A DNA stretch of 18,630 nt from Candidatus Doudnabacteria bacterium (GCA_016198045.1 JACQJI010000029.1:1-18630); one strand, 5' to 3'. Numbered from the stretch's first letter, positions 1 through 7,857 are shown. The notes: generated by a model from the sequence alone, not told the origin. Numbers and translations are program-made.

Positions 1-77
1 TCAAAAACGAAAAAGAATACGTCATCTTTCTAATCTGGGCGTTGTTCGTGGCAATGCTGTTTTCTAACTACGTTTGA
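1..77 (+). CDS. C-terminal end of an unidentified membrane protein (partial)
   Basis: Reading from base 3 gives 24 residues and a TGA stop at 75-77: a charged stretch (KNEKEY) followed by a hydrophobic segment (VIFLIWALFVAMLF) and a short SNYV tail. This looks like the last transmembrane helix of an integral membrane protein whose body lies upstream of the window. Its stop overlaps the gap start as TGATG, which suggests co-transcription and translational coupling with the glycolytic operon. The fragment is too short to name a family. Confidence 0.6.
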   Translation, partial: KNEKEYVIFLIWALFVAMLFSNYV

Positions 78-1141
78 TGGCCAAAATAAGAATCGCAATC
101 AATGGCTTTGGCAGAATCGGGCGGGCGGCTTTTAAAATTGCTGAAACCAAGCCAGAACTTGAAATTGTGGCCATCAACGATTTGACTGAACCCAAAGTTT
201 TGGCCCAGCTTTTGAAATATGATTCGGTTTACGGCATTTATCCCAAAGACATCAGGAGCGAGGAAAAACACGAACGGGCAGGTTTGGTATCTTATTCGGT
301 AGGAACCCTGATTGTAGATAAACTTAAGGTCCCGATTTTTGCGGAAAAAGATCCGGCCAGTTTGCCGTGGAAGGATTTGGGGGTGGACGTGGTGCTAGAG
401 TCAACCGGTCGATTTACCGATACGGAAAAAGCCAGCGCGCACCTCAAGGCCGGGTGCAAAAAAGTCATCATCTCAGCCCCAGCCAAAGACGAAATTACCC
501 AGACTTTTATCATCGGAGTAAACCATGGGCATTACTCAGGCCAGCAGATAATTTCCAACGCCTCTTGTACCACGAATTGCATCACACCCGTAGCGGCTGT
601 CCTGCACTCCAAATTTGGCATCAAAAAAATGATGATGTCCACGATTCACGCCTATACCGCTGAGCAAAACTTGGTAGACGGCCCGCCTCCGGCCTTGCAT
701 AAAGATTTGAGGAGAGCGCGCGCCGCGGCAATAAACATAGTGCCGACCAGTACGGGGGCCACGATTGCCGCGACCGAAGCCATTCCGCAGCTGAAAGGCA
801 TTTTTGCCGGCGCCGCCTATCGCGTGCCGGTTGCTTGCGGCTCGCTTTCTGATTTTACCGCTTTATTGAACAAAAAAGTCACAGTTGAGGAGATTAACCG
901 CGCTTTTATCGAAGCGGCCAAAGATCCAAGTTGGCAGGGAATTTTACAAGTCACCACTGACCCGCTGGTCTCTTCTGATATCGTCGGTAACCCCCATTCA
1001 AGCATTGTTGATTTAAGCTTGACCCAAGTGGTGGACGGCGATTTGGTCAAGGTGGTGGCTTGGTATGACAACGAGTTTGGCTATGCCAACAGATTTGTGG
1101 AGCAGGCGATACTTATAGGTAGGAAAGAGCTCTTAGTTTAG
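77..1141 (+). CDS. gap: Glyceraldehyde-3-phosphate dehydrogenase, type I
   Basis: This enzyme oxidises and phosphorylates glyceraldehyde-3-phosphate to 1,3-bisphosphoglycerate with NAD(P)+ in cytosolic glycolysis. The N-terminal Rossmann motif INGFGRIGR is at residues 8-16 and is followed by AINDL (32-36), whose Asp is the usual mark of NAD preference. The catalytic signature ASCTTNC is at 162-168 with Cys164 as nucleophile, and His191 lies in TIHAYT. The C-terminal WYDNEFGY motif is at 329-336. At 354 residues it is somewhat longer than the usual ~335, with extra residues near 55-75. I chose ATG 77, inside the TGATG overlap with the upstream stop; TTG 74 is an in-frame alternative. It is the first gene of a gap-pgk-eno-gpmI cluster. 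No promoter is visible, so transcription probably starts upstream. Confidence 0.97.
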   Translation: MAKIRIAINGFGRIGRAAFKIAETKPELEIVAINDLTEPKVLAQLLKYDSVYGIYPKDIRSEEKHERAGLVSYSVGTLIVDKLKVPIFAEKDPASLPWKDLGVDVVLESTGRFTDTEKASAHLKAGCKKVIISAPAKDEITQTFIIGVNHGHYSGQQIISNASCTTNCITPVAAVLHSKFGIKKMMMSTIHAYTAEQNLVDGPPPALHKDLRRARAAAINIVPTSTGATIAATEAIPQLKGIFAGAAYRVPVACGSLSDFTALLNKKVTVEEINRAFIEAAKDPSWQGILQVTTDPLVSSDIVGNPHSSIVDLSLTQVVDGDLVKVVAWYDNEFGYANRFVEQAILIGRKELLV

Positions 1142-1142
1142 C

Positions 1143-1226
1143 GTTAAGTGGTAACGAAGCCGGTATCGTTTAGAGTTAGACGTTTAACGTCACCGCCTCA
1201 CGATACGGGCATCGTAACCTTTTAAC
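1143..1226 (+). repeat. Imperfect inverted repeat in the gap-pgk spacer
   Basis: Arms 1143-1168 and 1201-1226 are complementary at 21 of 26 positions, for example GGTATCG at 1162-1168 against CGATACG at 1201-1207. The 32-nt loop contains a small perfect hairpin, GACGT-TTA-ACGTC (1179-1191). A second possible pairing joins TAGAGTTA (1171-1178) to TAACTCTA (1230-1237), ending just before the pgk start codon. There is no T-run, so it does not look like an intrinsic terminator; an RNA processing or stability element inside the operon is more likely. It resembles the spacers before mreB and rseP. Confidence 0.7.
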
Positions 1227-1237
1227 ATTTAACTCTA

Positions 1238-2473
1238 ATGATTAAAAGCATTACATCTGTGAAAGTAGCAAATCGGCGCGTGTTTGTCCGCGTGGGATTT
1301 GACGTTCCGCTTAAGCGAAACATCCACACCGAGCAATGGGAAGTTGCTGATGACGCAAGGATTAGAGACGCCTTGCCAACCCTCAAACATTTAATCGAGT
1401 CTGGAGCCAAAATTATCATTGGTTCGCATTTAAACAGGCCAAAAGGCTGGGATAAAGACAAAAGTTTATTGCCGGCAGCGTTGAAGCTCGGAGAAATGCT
1501 TTCCTACAAAGTCGTGGAAGTCGAAGACAGTTTGCCCAGTTATCCCATCCCGCATATTTTTTTTCTTTCAAGCGACATCACCACCCGCGACTATTCGGGA
1601 TTAACTCGGGCCATGCGTAATGGCAACATTCTTTTTTTGGAAAATCTGAGGTTTTATCCCGGCGAGCAAGAAAATAATCCTGAATTTATAAAAATTTTGG
1701 CGAGTTTTGCCGATATTTTCGCGAATGAAGCGTTTTCGGACGCGCATCGAAAAGACGCGTCAGTTTTTGGTTTGGCCCAGAATCTCCCGGCCTACGCGGG
1801 CATTGATTTTTTGGCAGAAATCCAGTCACTGAACAAAATTATCCGCAACCCCAAAAAGCCTATGGTTTTGCTTATGGGAGGCGCTAAGATTTCTGACAAG
1901 GTCCCGGCAATTGAAAATCTTGCTTTGCGCGCTGATTATATATTGGTAGGCGGAGAAATAGCCAACACCTTTCTTAAAGCTGTTGGCTACGAAGTCGGTA
2001 AATCGAGAGTCGGCGATATTGAGGTCGCCAAACAACTGCTTCGGAACTTCAAGGAAAAAATAGTCATGCCGGTGGACGTGGTGGTGGCCAAGTCGCCGGA
2101 TGATCTGCCGAAGTCAGCAAGCATTGACAAAGTTCTACCTATTGAAATCATCCTCGACATTGGGCCAGAGACAATCCGAAAATTCTCCAAATTTATCAAA
2201 TCGGCGGCAACTTTGGTATGGAACGGACCATTTGGCTTGATCGAAAACCCGAAATTTGCCTATGGCAGCAGAAGTGTCGCTTATATTTTTGCTTCCCGCA
2301 GCCGCGGCAAAGCTTTTGGTTTGGTCGGCGGCGGGGAGACGGTTGAGGTCATTGATGCCGTCGACGTTCGCCAATTTATAGATCACGTTTCAGTAGGCGG
2401 CGGCGCTATGCTGGATTTTTTGGCCGGCAAAAAATTGCCGGCAATCAAGGCTCTGGAGGTTACTCATGCCTAA
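1238..2473 (+). CDS. pgk: Phosphoglycerate kinase
   Basis: This enzyme transfers a phosphate from 1,3-bisphosphoglycerate to ADP, the first ATP-yielding step of lower glycolysis. Family marks in order are SHLNRPKG (sugar-phosphate His/Arg), ENLRFYPGE with the substrate Arg, ANEAFSDAHR, GGAKISDK, GGEIANTFLK, VWNGPFG, GGGETVE and the C-terminal SVGGGAMLDFL. The length of 411 residues is normal. One thing is odd: the near-invariant N-terminal RVDFNVPL reads RVGFDVPL, so the substrate-binding Asp and Asn positions are Gly and Asp. The ATG at 1238 has no Shine-Dalgarno and directly follows the inverted-repeat spacer. The stop overlaps the eno start by 8 bases, so the two are probably coupled. Confidence 0.95.
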   Translation: MIKSITSVKVANRRVFVRVGFDVPLKRNIHTEQWEVADDARIRDALPTLKHLIESGAKIIIGSHLNRPKGWDKDKSLLPAALKLGEMLSYKVVEVEDSLPSYPIPHIFFLSSDITTRDYSGLTRAMRNGNILFLENLRFYPGEQENNPEFIKILASFADIFANEAFSDAHRKDASVFGLAQNLPAYAGIDFLAEIQSLNKIIRNPKKPMVLLMGGAKISDKVPAIENLALRADYILVGGEIANTFLKAVGYEVGKSRVGDIEVAKQLLRNFKEKIVMPVDVVVAKSPDDLPKSASIDKVLPIEIILDIGPETIRKFSKFIKSAATLVWNGPFGLIENPKFAYGSRSVAYIFASRSRGKAFGLVGGGETVEVIDAVDVRQFIDHVSVGGGAMLDFLAGKKLPAIKALEVTHA

Positions 2474-3704
2474 ACTGCCGATCAAAACAGTCCGAGCCAG
2501 GCAGATTCTGGATTCGCGGGGAGTGCCAACCGTGGAAGTTTTGGCGCAAACATCCAAAGGAAGTGGGGTGTTTGGGGTTCCTGGCGGAATTTCGACTGGC
2601 CAGAGCGAGGCTTGGGAACTGCGGGACGGCGGGACCAAATTTTGGGGACTGGGGGTTTTGAAGGCCGTGGCAAATGTCAACGACATTCTGGCCAAAAAGA
2701 TCAAAGGCATGGATGTCTATGCCCAAAAGCGCATTGACCAGGCTTTATGCGAGCTCGACGGCACGGAAAACAAAAGCCGGCTGGGAGCCAACGCGATCTT
2801 AGGCATATCAGGAGCGGTTTGCAAAGCCGCTGCCGCCGCCAAACAGGTCCCAGTTTATAAATACGTGGCGATGCTGCATAAAAGTAGAAAACTTAGACTT
2901 CCCCAGCCGTCTGTCCTCGTAATCGAGGGAGGGGCTCACGGCGATACAAATTTGGATATCCAAGAGTTTATGCTGCTTCCCCAAGGCAGCAGTGTCAGAG
3001 AAAAGTTGGAAATCGCCGCGGAAATTTTTCAAACTCTCAGAAAAATTCTCAAACTGCACCGCTTGGATACTGATCTGGGTTTTGAGGGCGGGTTTGCTCC
3101 CAGTTGGGAGTCAAACCAGCAAGTCTTCGCGCTGATTTGGGAGGCGATCAAGCAAACTGGGCACAAAGTGCAGTTAGCCATCGATGCGGCGGCCAGCGAA
3201 TTTTACAACCGTCATGAACGGCAATACGTCCTGAAAGCGGACCATACTTCTTTGAGTGCGGAAAGGCTAGTCTCGCTGTACAATCAGTGGATTGGACAGT
3301 ATCCGCTGGTTTTGATCGAAGACGGGTTGGCGGAGGAGGATTGGGACGGTTGGCGCTCCATGCAGCAAAGGCTGGGTGATAAGATCATTCTTGTTGGCGA
3401 CGATTTGTTTACAACCCAAAAATCCAGATTAAAAAAGGGAGTTGAAGCCGGAGTGGCCAACGCGATAATCATCAAACCAAACCAAGTCGGCACCGTTTCG
3501 GAAACTCTGGAAACCGTGGCTTTGGCGCAAAAGCACAATTATAAAGTAGCCGCCAAGCATCGCTCCGGCGAAACCAACGATGATTTCATCGCAGACTTCG
3601 CTGTCGGCATCGGGGCTGATTACCTCATGGCAGGCTCCGTGGCCAGAGGCGAGCGAGTGGCCAAGTGGAATCGATTATTGGCGATTGAGGAAGAGCTTTC
3701 ATGA
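2466..3704 (+). CDS. eno: Enolase, with divergent active-site loops
   Basis: Enolase dehydrates 2-phosphoglycerate to phosphoenolpyruvate. Conserved parts are ILDSRG..PTVEV (14-25), GANAILG, DIQEF (164-168), EGGFAP (207-212), AIDAAASEF (metal Asp240), LIEDGLAEEDWDGW (metal Glu285), GDDLF (metal Asp312), IIKPNQ (catalytic Lys337) and HRSGET (His365). Several positions normally fixed are changed. The QIKTG-type motif with the substrate-binding lysine (Lys392 in E. coli) reads YLMAG, giving Met388. The residue before the catalytic His is Lys364 instead of Ser. PSGASTG reads PGGISTG, and GDEGG reads GFEGG. It is 412 residues against about 430 because the C-terminal tail is missing. Operon position argues for a working enolase, but activity is an inference. 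It overlaps pgk by 8 bases and gpmI by 4. Confidence 0.9.
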   Translation: MPKLPIKTVRARQILDSRGVPTVEVLAQTSKGSGVFGVPGGISTGQSEAWELRDGGTKFWGLGVLKAVANVNDILAKKIKGMDVYAQKRIDQALCELDGTENKSRLGANAILGISGAVCKAAAAAKQVPVYKYVAMLHKSRKLRLPQPSVLVIEGGAHGDTNLDIQEFMLLPQGSSVREKLEIAAEIFQTLRKILKLHRLDTDLGFEGGFAPSWESNQQVFALIWEAIKQTGHKVQLAIDAAASEFYNRHERQYVLKADHTSLSAERLVSLYNQWIGQYPLVLIEDGLAEEDWDGWRSMQQRLGDKIILVGDDLFTTQKSRLKKGVEAGVANAIIIKPNQVGTVSETLETVALAQKHNYKVAAKHRSGETNDDFIADFAVGIGADYLMAGSVARGERVAKWNRLLAIEEELS

Positions 3705-5302
3705 ATTTCCAGCCTTTCAAAAAGCTAGTCCTGATTGTCCTTGACGGATTTGGCGTGGCTACTGCTTCTCACGGCAATGCCGTGACTTTGGCTGCACCCC
3801 AGACGATTAATTATCTGATCGATAATTTTCCGTCCACCACATTGCAAGCGTCCGGCCCGGCTGTGGGTTTGCCCTGGGGCGAGATGGGCAATTCGGAAGT
3901 GGGGCACCTAAATTTGGGTGCTGGCCGGATCGTGGGCCAAGATCTTTCCCGCATCACGCTGGCCATCGAGGACCGCAGCTTTTTTAAAAACGAAGCGTTT
4001 TTGGCTGCAATAGAACACGTCAAAAAACACAACTCCAGCCTGCACTTCATGGGGTTGGTCAGTCCAGGCGGGGTGCATAGCTATGACGAGCACTTGTACG
4101 CTTTGCTTGGTTTGGTGGCTGAACACAAGCTGAATCGGGTTTTTATCCATATGTTTACCGACGGCCGCGATACGCCTCCCCAGATAGCGCTTGACACTTT
4201 GGAAAAGTTGATGCGAAAAACCAGTCAATTGAATTTGGGTAGAGTGGCCACAGTTACCGGAAGATTTTATGCCATGGACCGGGCCGAACACTGGAATTTG
4301 ACCGAGGCCACGTATAAGGCTATGGTTTTTGGAGAAGGCAAAAAAGCCGGTTCGGCCCAGCAGGCAATCCAGGACAGTTATGACCAGCATATTTTTGACG
4401 AAATGATTCCGCCAACCGTGATTATCCAGGACAATGGCAAGCCGGCTCTGATTTCCGACAACGACGCCATAATCAATTTTAATTTCCGTCCGGACCGGGC
4501 TTTGCAGATCTCCAGGGCGTTTACCGAGAGCGGGTTTAATAAATTTTCCGCGAAACCGTTGAAAAATCTGCTGTTCGTGACCATGACGGAGTATTCGCGG
4601 GATTTAAGTTTGAAAGTGGCTTTTCCGCCGCAGGAAATTACCAACAGCTTTGCCGAGGTGATCAGCAAACAGGGGCTTCGGCAATTCCACATAGCCGAGT
4701 CGGAAAAATACGCCCACGTCTCCGTGTTCTTTAACGGCGGGCTGGTCCATCCGTTCCCTGGCGAGGAGCGGCAGATTGTCACTTCTCCAATTTCGAACTA
4801 CCAAAACTACCAAGATGTGCCGGAGATGTCTGCTGGACAAGTCACTGACGGGCTGATCTCTCAACTGAAAAGTAATTACAGTTTTTACCTGGTCAATTTC
4901 GCCAATCCGGATATGGTCGGCCATACCGGCAGTATCGCGGCTTCGATTTTAGCGATCAAGACTATTGATGACTGCTTGAAGAAAATATCGGAGGCCTGTA
5001 TGGCGGCCGGCATTTGTCTGATTGTCACGGCCGACCACGGGAACATTGAAGAAATGCTGGACATTCGCTCCGGCGGGATCGACAAAGAGCACTCCACCAA
5101 TCCCGTGCCGTTTATTTTGATCGCGCCGGAATTTAAACGCAAACATCCCAAGGAAGGAGGGGTTGTTTCCTTGGCCGGGATTGTCCCGGTAGGCGTGCTT
5201 TCTGACGTTTCACCGACTATGTTAGAATTAATAGGAATTAACAAACCTCCCGAAATGACCGGTGTCAGCTTGCTTATGCCGCTGCTTAAGCAATCTGATT
5301 AG
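3701..5302 (+). CDS. gpmI: 2,3-bisphosphoglycerate-independent phosphoglycerate mutase
   Basis: This enzyme interconverts 3- and 2-phosphoglycerate, the step between pgk and eno, using a phosphoserine intermediate and two Mn2+ ions. LDGFG (14-18) supplies metal ligand Asp15 and MGNSEVGH holds the nucleophile Ser65. The other ligands are present: Asp404/His408 in NPDMVGH, Asp445/His446 in TADHGN and His464 in KEHSTNP. The inserted phosphotransferase domain has SPGGVHSY and FTDGRDTPP. Its 533 residues slightly exceed the usual ~510. The start overlaps the eno stop (ATGA), the typical sign of translational coupling. All catalytic residues I could check are intact, unlike in eno and pgk. Confidence 0.97.
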   Translation: MNFQPFKKLVLIVLDGFGVATASHGNAVTLAAPQTINYLIDNFPSTTLQASGPAVGLPWGEMGNSEVGHLNLGAGRIVGQDLSRITLAIEDRSFFKNEAFLAAIEHVKKHNSSLHFMGLVSPGGVHSYDEHLYALLGLVAEHKLNRVFIHMFTDGRDTPPQIALDTLEKLMRKTSQLNLGRVATVTGRFYAMDRAEHWNLTEATYKAMVFGEGKKAGSAQQAIQDSYDQHIFDEMIPPTVIIQDNGKPALISDNDAIINFNFRPDRALQISRAFTESGFNKFSAKPLKNLLFVTMTEYSRDLSLKVAFPPQEITNSFAEVISKQGLRQFHIAESEKYAHVSVFFNGGLVHPFPGEERQIVTSPISNYQNYQDVPEMSAGQVTDGLISQLKSNYSFYLVNFANPDMVGHTGSIAASILAIKTIDDCLKKISEACMAAGICLIVTADHGNIEEMLDIRSGGIDKEHSTNPVPFILIAPEFKRKHPKEGGVVSLAGIVPVGVLSDVSPTMLELIGINKPPEMTGVSLLMPLLKQSD

Positions 5303-5315
5303 CTGACCTAAATTT

Positions 5316-5741
5316 ATGAAAATTTTAGTGGCTGATGACGACAAAGATCAACGAGAACTCTACGCCGAATTGCTCAGCCAAAACGGATATCAAGTTGTCG
5401 AAGCGGTTGATGGGCTGGATGCGTTGGAAAAATCTCTGCAGAAACCTCCGGACCTGGTTTTCACGGGGATTATCATGCCGCGGATGGACGGGTTTGAGTT
5501 GATCCGCAACCTAAGAAATAACGTCGCCACGGCCGTGATTCCGGTAATCATGTTTTCTCATTTGGGCCGGGAGGAGGATAAACAAAAAGCCAGCAAGCTC
5601 CTAAACGTTCACTTCGCGGTCAAAGGCTATGATTCGCCGTCGGAAATCCTGGAAAAAGTCAAAGATTTATTGCAGCATAAGCCATCAAATCTTGAGCTAA
5701 AACCCGAAGACGATGAGCGGCAGCCGAGAGCAATGTTGTAA
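5316..5741 (+). CDS. Stand-alone receiver-domain protein lacking the phospho-acceptor Asp
   Basis: The 141-residue protein is a single CheY-like receiver: KILVADDDKDQREL with the acidic pair at the N terminus, PDLVFTGIIMPRMDGFEL, a Ser81 at the switch Thr/Ser position (VIMFSHLG) and Lys103 (AVKGYDSP). The aspartate that normally receives the phosphate should be at position 51, where the sequence has Gly (codon GGG, 5466-5468). The rest of the acidic pocket and the lysine remain. A short charged tail follows, with no DNA-binding output domain. Phosphorylation at the usual site is therefore not expected; it may act through protein-protein contacts. It lies 13 bases after gpmI and 4 bases before recJ and is probably co-transcribed with them. 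No partner kinase is visible. Confidence 0.9.
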   Translation: MKILVADDDKDQRELYAELLSQNGYQVVEAVDGLDALEKSLQKPPDLVFTGIIMPRMDGFELIRNLRNNVATAVIPVIMFSHLGREEDKQKASKLLNVHFAVKGYDSPSEILEKVKDLLQHKPSNLELKPEDDERQPRAML

Positions 5742-5745
5742 GCCA

Positions 5746-7449
5746 ATGAAAGAGTGGAAACTTAAACAAGTAAACCAAACAACGAGCAAACTCCCTGAAT
5801 TGCCTAATCTAATTGTTGGGTTGTTGGCTCAGCGCGGGCTTTTTGATCCGGAGCAAATCCGGAATTTTTTGCAGCCAGACTATGATAAGTTGCATTTGCC
5901 TTTTTTATTCAAACATATGCAAAAGGCAGTCGAACGGATTTGGGAAGCTGTGCGGAGCGGAGAAAAAATTACCATCTATGCCGACTATGACGCGGACGCG
6001 ATTACCGCGGCCAGCGTGGTTTACAAGGCGATGCAGAAAATTGGCGCGAAAATTGATTGCTATATTCCGGACCGGTTTGCCGAAGGATATGGCGTGAACG
6101 CCGACGCGATCAGACGAATCGCAGAGAATGGTACAAAGCTTATCATCACAGTCGATTGCGGGACCAACGCGGTGGAAGAAGCTGGCTTAGCGAAATCGAG
6201 GGGCTTAGATTTAATAATCACTGATCATCACGAGATCACGGGTGACCTACCGGATGTCGTTGCGTTGATCAACCCCAAGAATAAACAGGACACGTATCCT
6301 TTTGAGCATCTAACTGGGGTTGGCGTGGCATTCAAGCTTGTTCAAGCCCTGTTTTCGGTTGCTCCGACGCTTCGGTCGGAGCAACCCCGACCGCTTGCGC
6401 GTCGGGGTTGGGAGAAGTGGCTGCTCGACTTAGTAGCCATTGGCACAGTGGCTGATTGTCAGAGTCTCACAGGGGAAAACCGCGTCTTAGTCAGTTTTGG
6501 GCTCAAAGTTTTGGCAAAAACGCGATGGCTGGGACTCAAGAAACTCATGGCCATTGCTGGTCTTGAGGGCCGGGAACTCGACACGTATGCTTTGGGGTTT
6601 ATCCTGGCTCCCAGGATCAATGCCGCCGGCAGAATCAAACACGCTGACTTGGCATTCAAACTTTTGGTTACCGAAGACGAAAACGAAGCAAGTAGCTTGG
6701 CCCAAGAATTAAATAGTTTAAACCAGCAGCGGCAAATGCTGACAGAACAAGTCTTAAGCGAGGCCCGTTCTCAACTGGAATTGATTTCTGACAAAAAAGT
6801 TTTGCTGGCTTACGGCGCGGATTGGCCGCAGGGAGTAGTGGGATTGGTTGCCGGCAAACTTGTGGAGGAATATGGGCGTCCGGTTTTGGTTTTGCGCAAG
6901 GAAGAACTGTTGGCCACCGGCTCCGGCCGCTCGGTGGGAGGATTTGATTTGGTGGCGGCTTTAAATTCGAGCAAGGATTTGCTTGTTCGCTACGGCGGCC
7001 ACACCCAAGCCGCCGGTTTTACTCTAGCTTCGCAGAATATCCCTCTGTTCCATGAAAAGTTGCTGGAATATGTAGAGACTTTAAGTACAGAGTTTGAGCC
7101 GCCTGTTTTGGAAGTGGATAGCGAACTAGGGCCCATTGATATCACTCAAGAAAACTACGAATACATTAAAAAAATGGCGCCGTTTGGCGTGGGTAATCCC
7201 AAGCCGAAGTTTGTTTCGTACGGAATGGAAGTTTTGGACAGCCGAACTGTCGGCAATGGCAGCAAGCATCTCAAGATGCGGCTAAAAATTGGCGATAAAA
7301 TTTTGGGCGCCATTGCGTTTGGCCAAGGATTTTTGTCTGATAAACTTCGACCAGGGACCAAAGTGGACGCCGTGTATGAACTCGCAGAAAACTCCTGGAA
7401 CGGCAATAAGGCCTTGGAGTTTAAAATTATTGATATGAAATTGTCATGA
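5746..7449 (+). CDS. recJ: Single-stranded-DNA exonuclease RecJ
   Basis: RecJ is a 5'-3' ssDNA exonuclease used in recombination and repair. The DHH phosphoesterase motifs are YADYDADAITA (78-88, Gly to Ala in the usual DADG), TVDCGTNA (Asp137), ITDHHE (160-162) and GTVADC (Asp237). The DHHA1 domain follows with GSGRS and YGGHTQAAGF, then an OB-type C-terminal part (MAPFGVGNPKPKF). I chose ATG 5746 (567 aa); ATG 5713 would add 11 residues and overlap the receiver gene. Between GVGVAFKL and LLDLVAIG lies a segment rich in Arg and Pro (residues 205-221, V-A-P-T-L-R then S-E-Q-P-R-P-L-A-R-R-G), encoded wholly by a twin-hairpin repeat. The position is a variable loop between motifs, so activity is probably kept. 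The stop overlaps the RNase H start (ATGA). Confidence 0.96.
   Translation: MKEWKLKQVNQTTSKLPELPNLIVGLLAQRGLFDPEQIRNFLQPDYDKLHLPFLFKHMQKAVERIWEAVRSGEKITIYADYDADAITAASVVYKAMQKIGAKIDCYIPDRFAEGYGVNADAIRRIAENGTKLIITVDCGTNAVEEAGLAKSRGLDLIITDHHEITGDLPDVVALINPKNKQDTYPFEHLTGVGVAFKLVQALFSVAPTLRSEQPRPLARRGWEKWLLDLVAIGTVADCQSLTGENRVLVSFGLKVLAKTRWLGLKKLMAIAGLEGRELDTYALGFILAPRINAAGRIKHADLAFKLLVTEDENEASSLAQELNSLNQQRQMLTEQVLSEARSQLELISDKKVLLAYGADWPQGVVGLVAGKLVEEYGRPVLVLRKEELLATGSGRSVGGFDLVAALNSSKDLLVRYGGHTQAAGFTLASQNIPLFHEKLLEYVETLSTEFEPPVLEVDSELGPIDITQENYEYIKKMAPFGVGNPKPKFVSYGMEVLDSRTVGNGSKHLKMRLKIGDKILGAIAFGQGFLSDKLRPGTKVDAVYELAENSWNGNKALEFKIIDMKLS
6357..6410 (+). repeat. Twin-hairpin palindromic element, copy 1 (in frame inside recJ)
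   Basis: Hairpin A has a perfect 12-bp stem (6357-6368 with 6375-6386) and the loop GCTTCG. Hairpin B has a perfect 10-bp stem (6382-6391 with 6401-6410) and the loop CGCTTGCGC. Both stems close on CCGAC/GTCGG, and the two arms share bases 6382-6386, so they compete. The same two loops and closing stems recur in inverted orientation at 11662-11706, where the outer stem bases differ but still pair. In recJ the element is in frame without a stop, comparable in principle to Rickettsia palindromic elements; homology to those is not claimed. Confidence 0.8.
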
Positions 7450-7856
7450 CTGGAAAACTTACGATTTATACCGACGGCGGAGCGAGGGGGAATCCCGGGC
7501 CGGCGGCGGTGGGGGTGGTGATTTATGGCAGCGGCGAGCGGCCGATTAGGCAAATATCAGAGTATATAGGCAACGCCACCAACAACCAAGCGGAATACAA
7601 AGCTTTAATTCGGGGACTTAACGAAGCCGCCCTGCTGGACGCCAAAGAGTTGCTTTGTTTTTTGGATTCCGAACTCGTGGTGCGGCAGCTGATTGGCAAA
7701 TACAAAGTCAAAGAGCCGGAGTTGAAAACTCTGATTGCCGAAGTGTTGCGGCTGTCCAACAAGTTTCTTAGAGTGGACTTCAAGCATGTTTTGCGCGCAA
7801 AAAACAAACTAGCGGACAAGCTAGTTAATGAGGCATTGGACAAAGCCGGATCTTAA
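7446..7856 (+). CDS. rnhA: Ribonuclease HI family protein
   Basis: The enzyme cleaves RNA in RNA-DNA hybrids. The four acidic catalytic positions are present: Asp in YTDGGARGNPGP (residues 8-19), Glu in NNQAEYKAL, Asp in CFLDSELVV and the C-terminal Asp in NKLADKLVN, with a His in FKHVLRAKN. The length of 136 residues is typical of short bacterial RNase HI proteins without the basic-protrusion helix. It starts within the recJ stop (ATGA), so the two nucleases are probably co-translated. It converges on the PEGA gene with one base between the stops. The symbol rnhA reflects family membership; close paralogues exist. Confidence 0.93.
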   Translation: MTGKLTIYTDGGARGNPGPAAVGVVIYGSGERPIRQISEYIGNATNNQAEYKALIRGLNEAALLDAKELLCFLDSELVVRQLIGKYKVKEPELKTLIAEVLRLSNKFLRVDFKHVLRAKNKLADKLVNEALDKAGS

Positions 7857-7857
7857 T

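Noticed and set aside
3908..4390. 160-codon minus-strand frame within gpmI
   Set aside because: It is fully antisense to the clearly conserved gpmI and has no recognisable motif.
5713..5745. Upstream ATG for recJ
   Set aside because: It would overlap the receiver gene and add a Cys-rich stretch not typical of RecJ; ATG 5746 is simpler.
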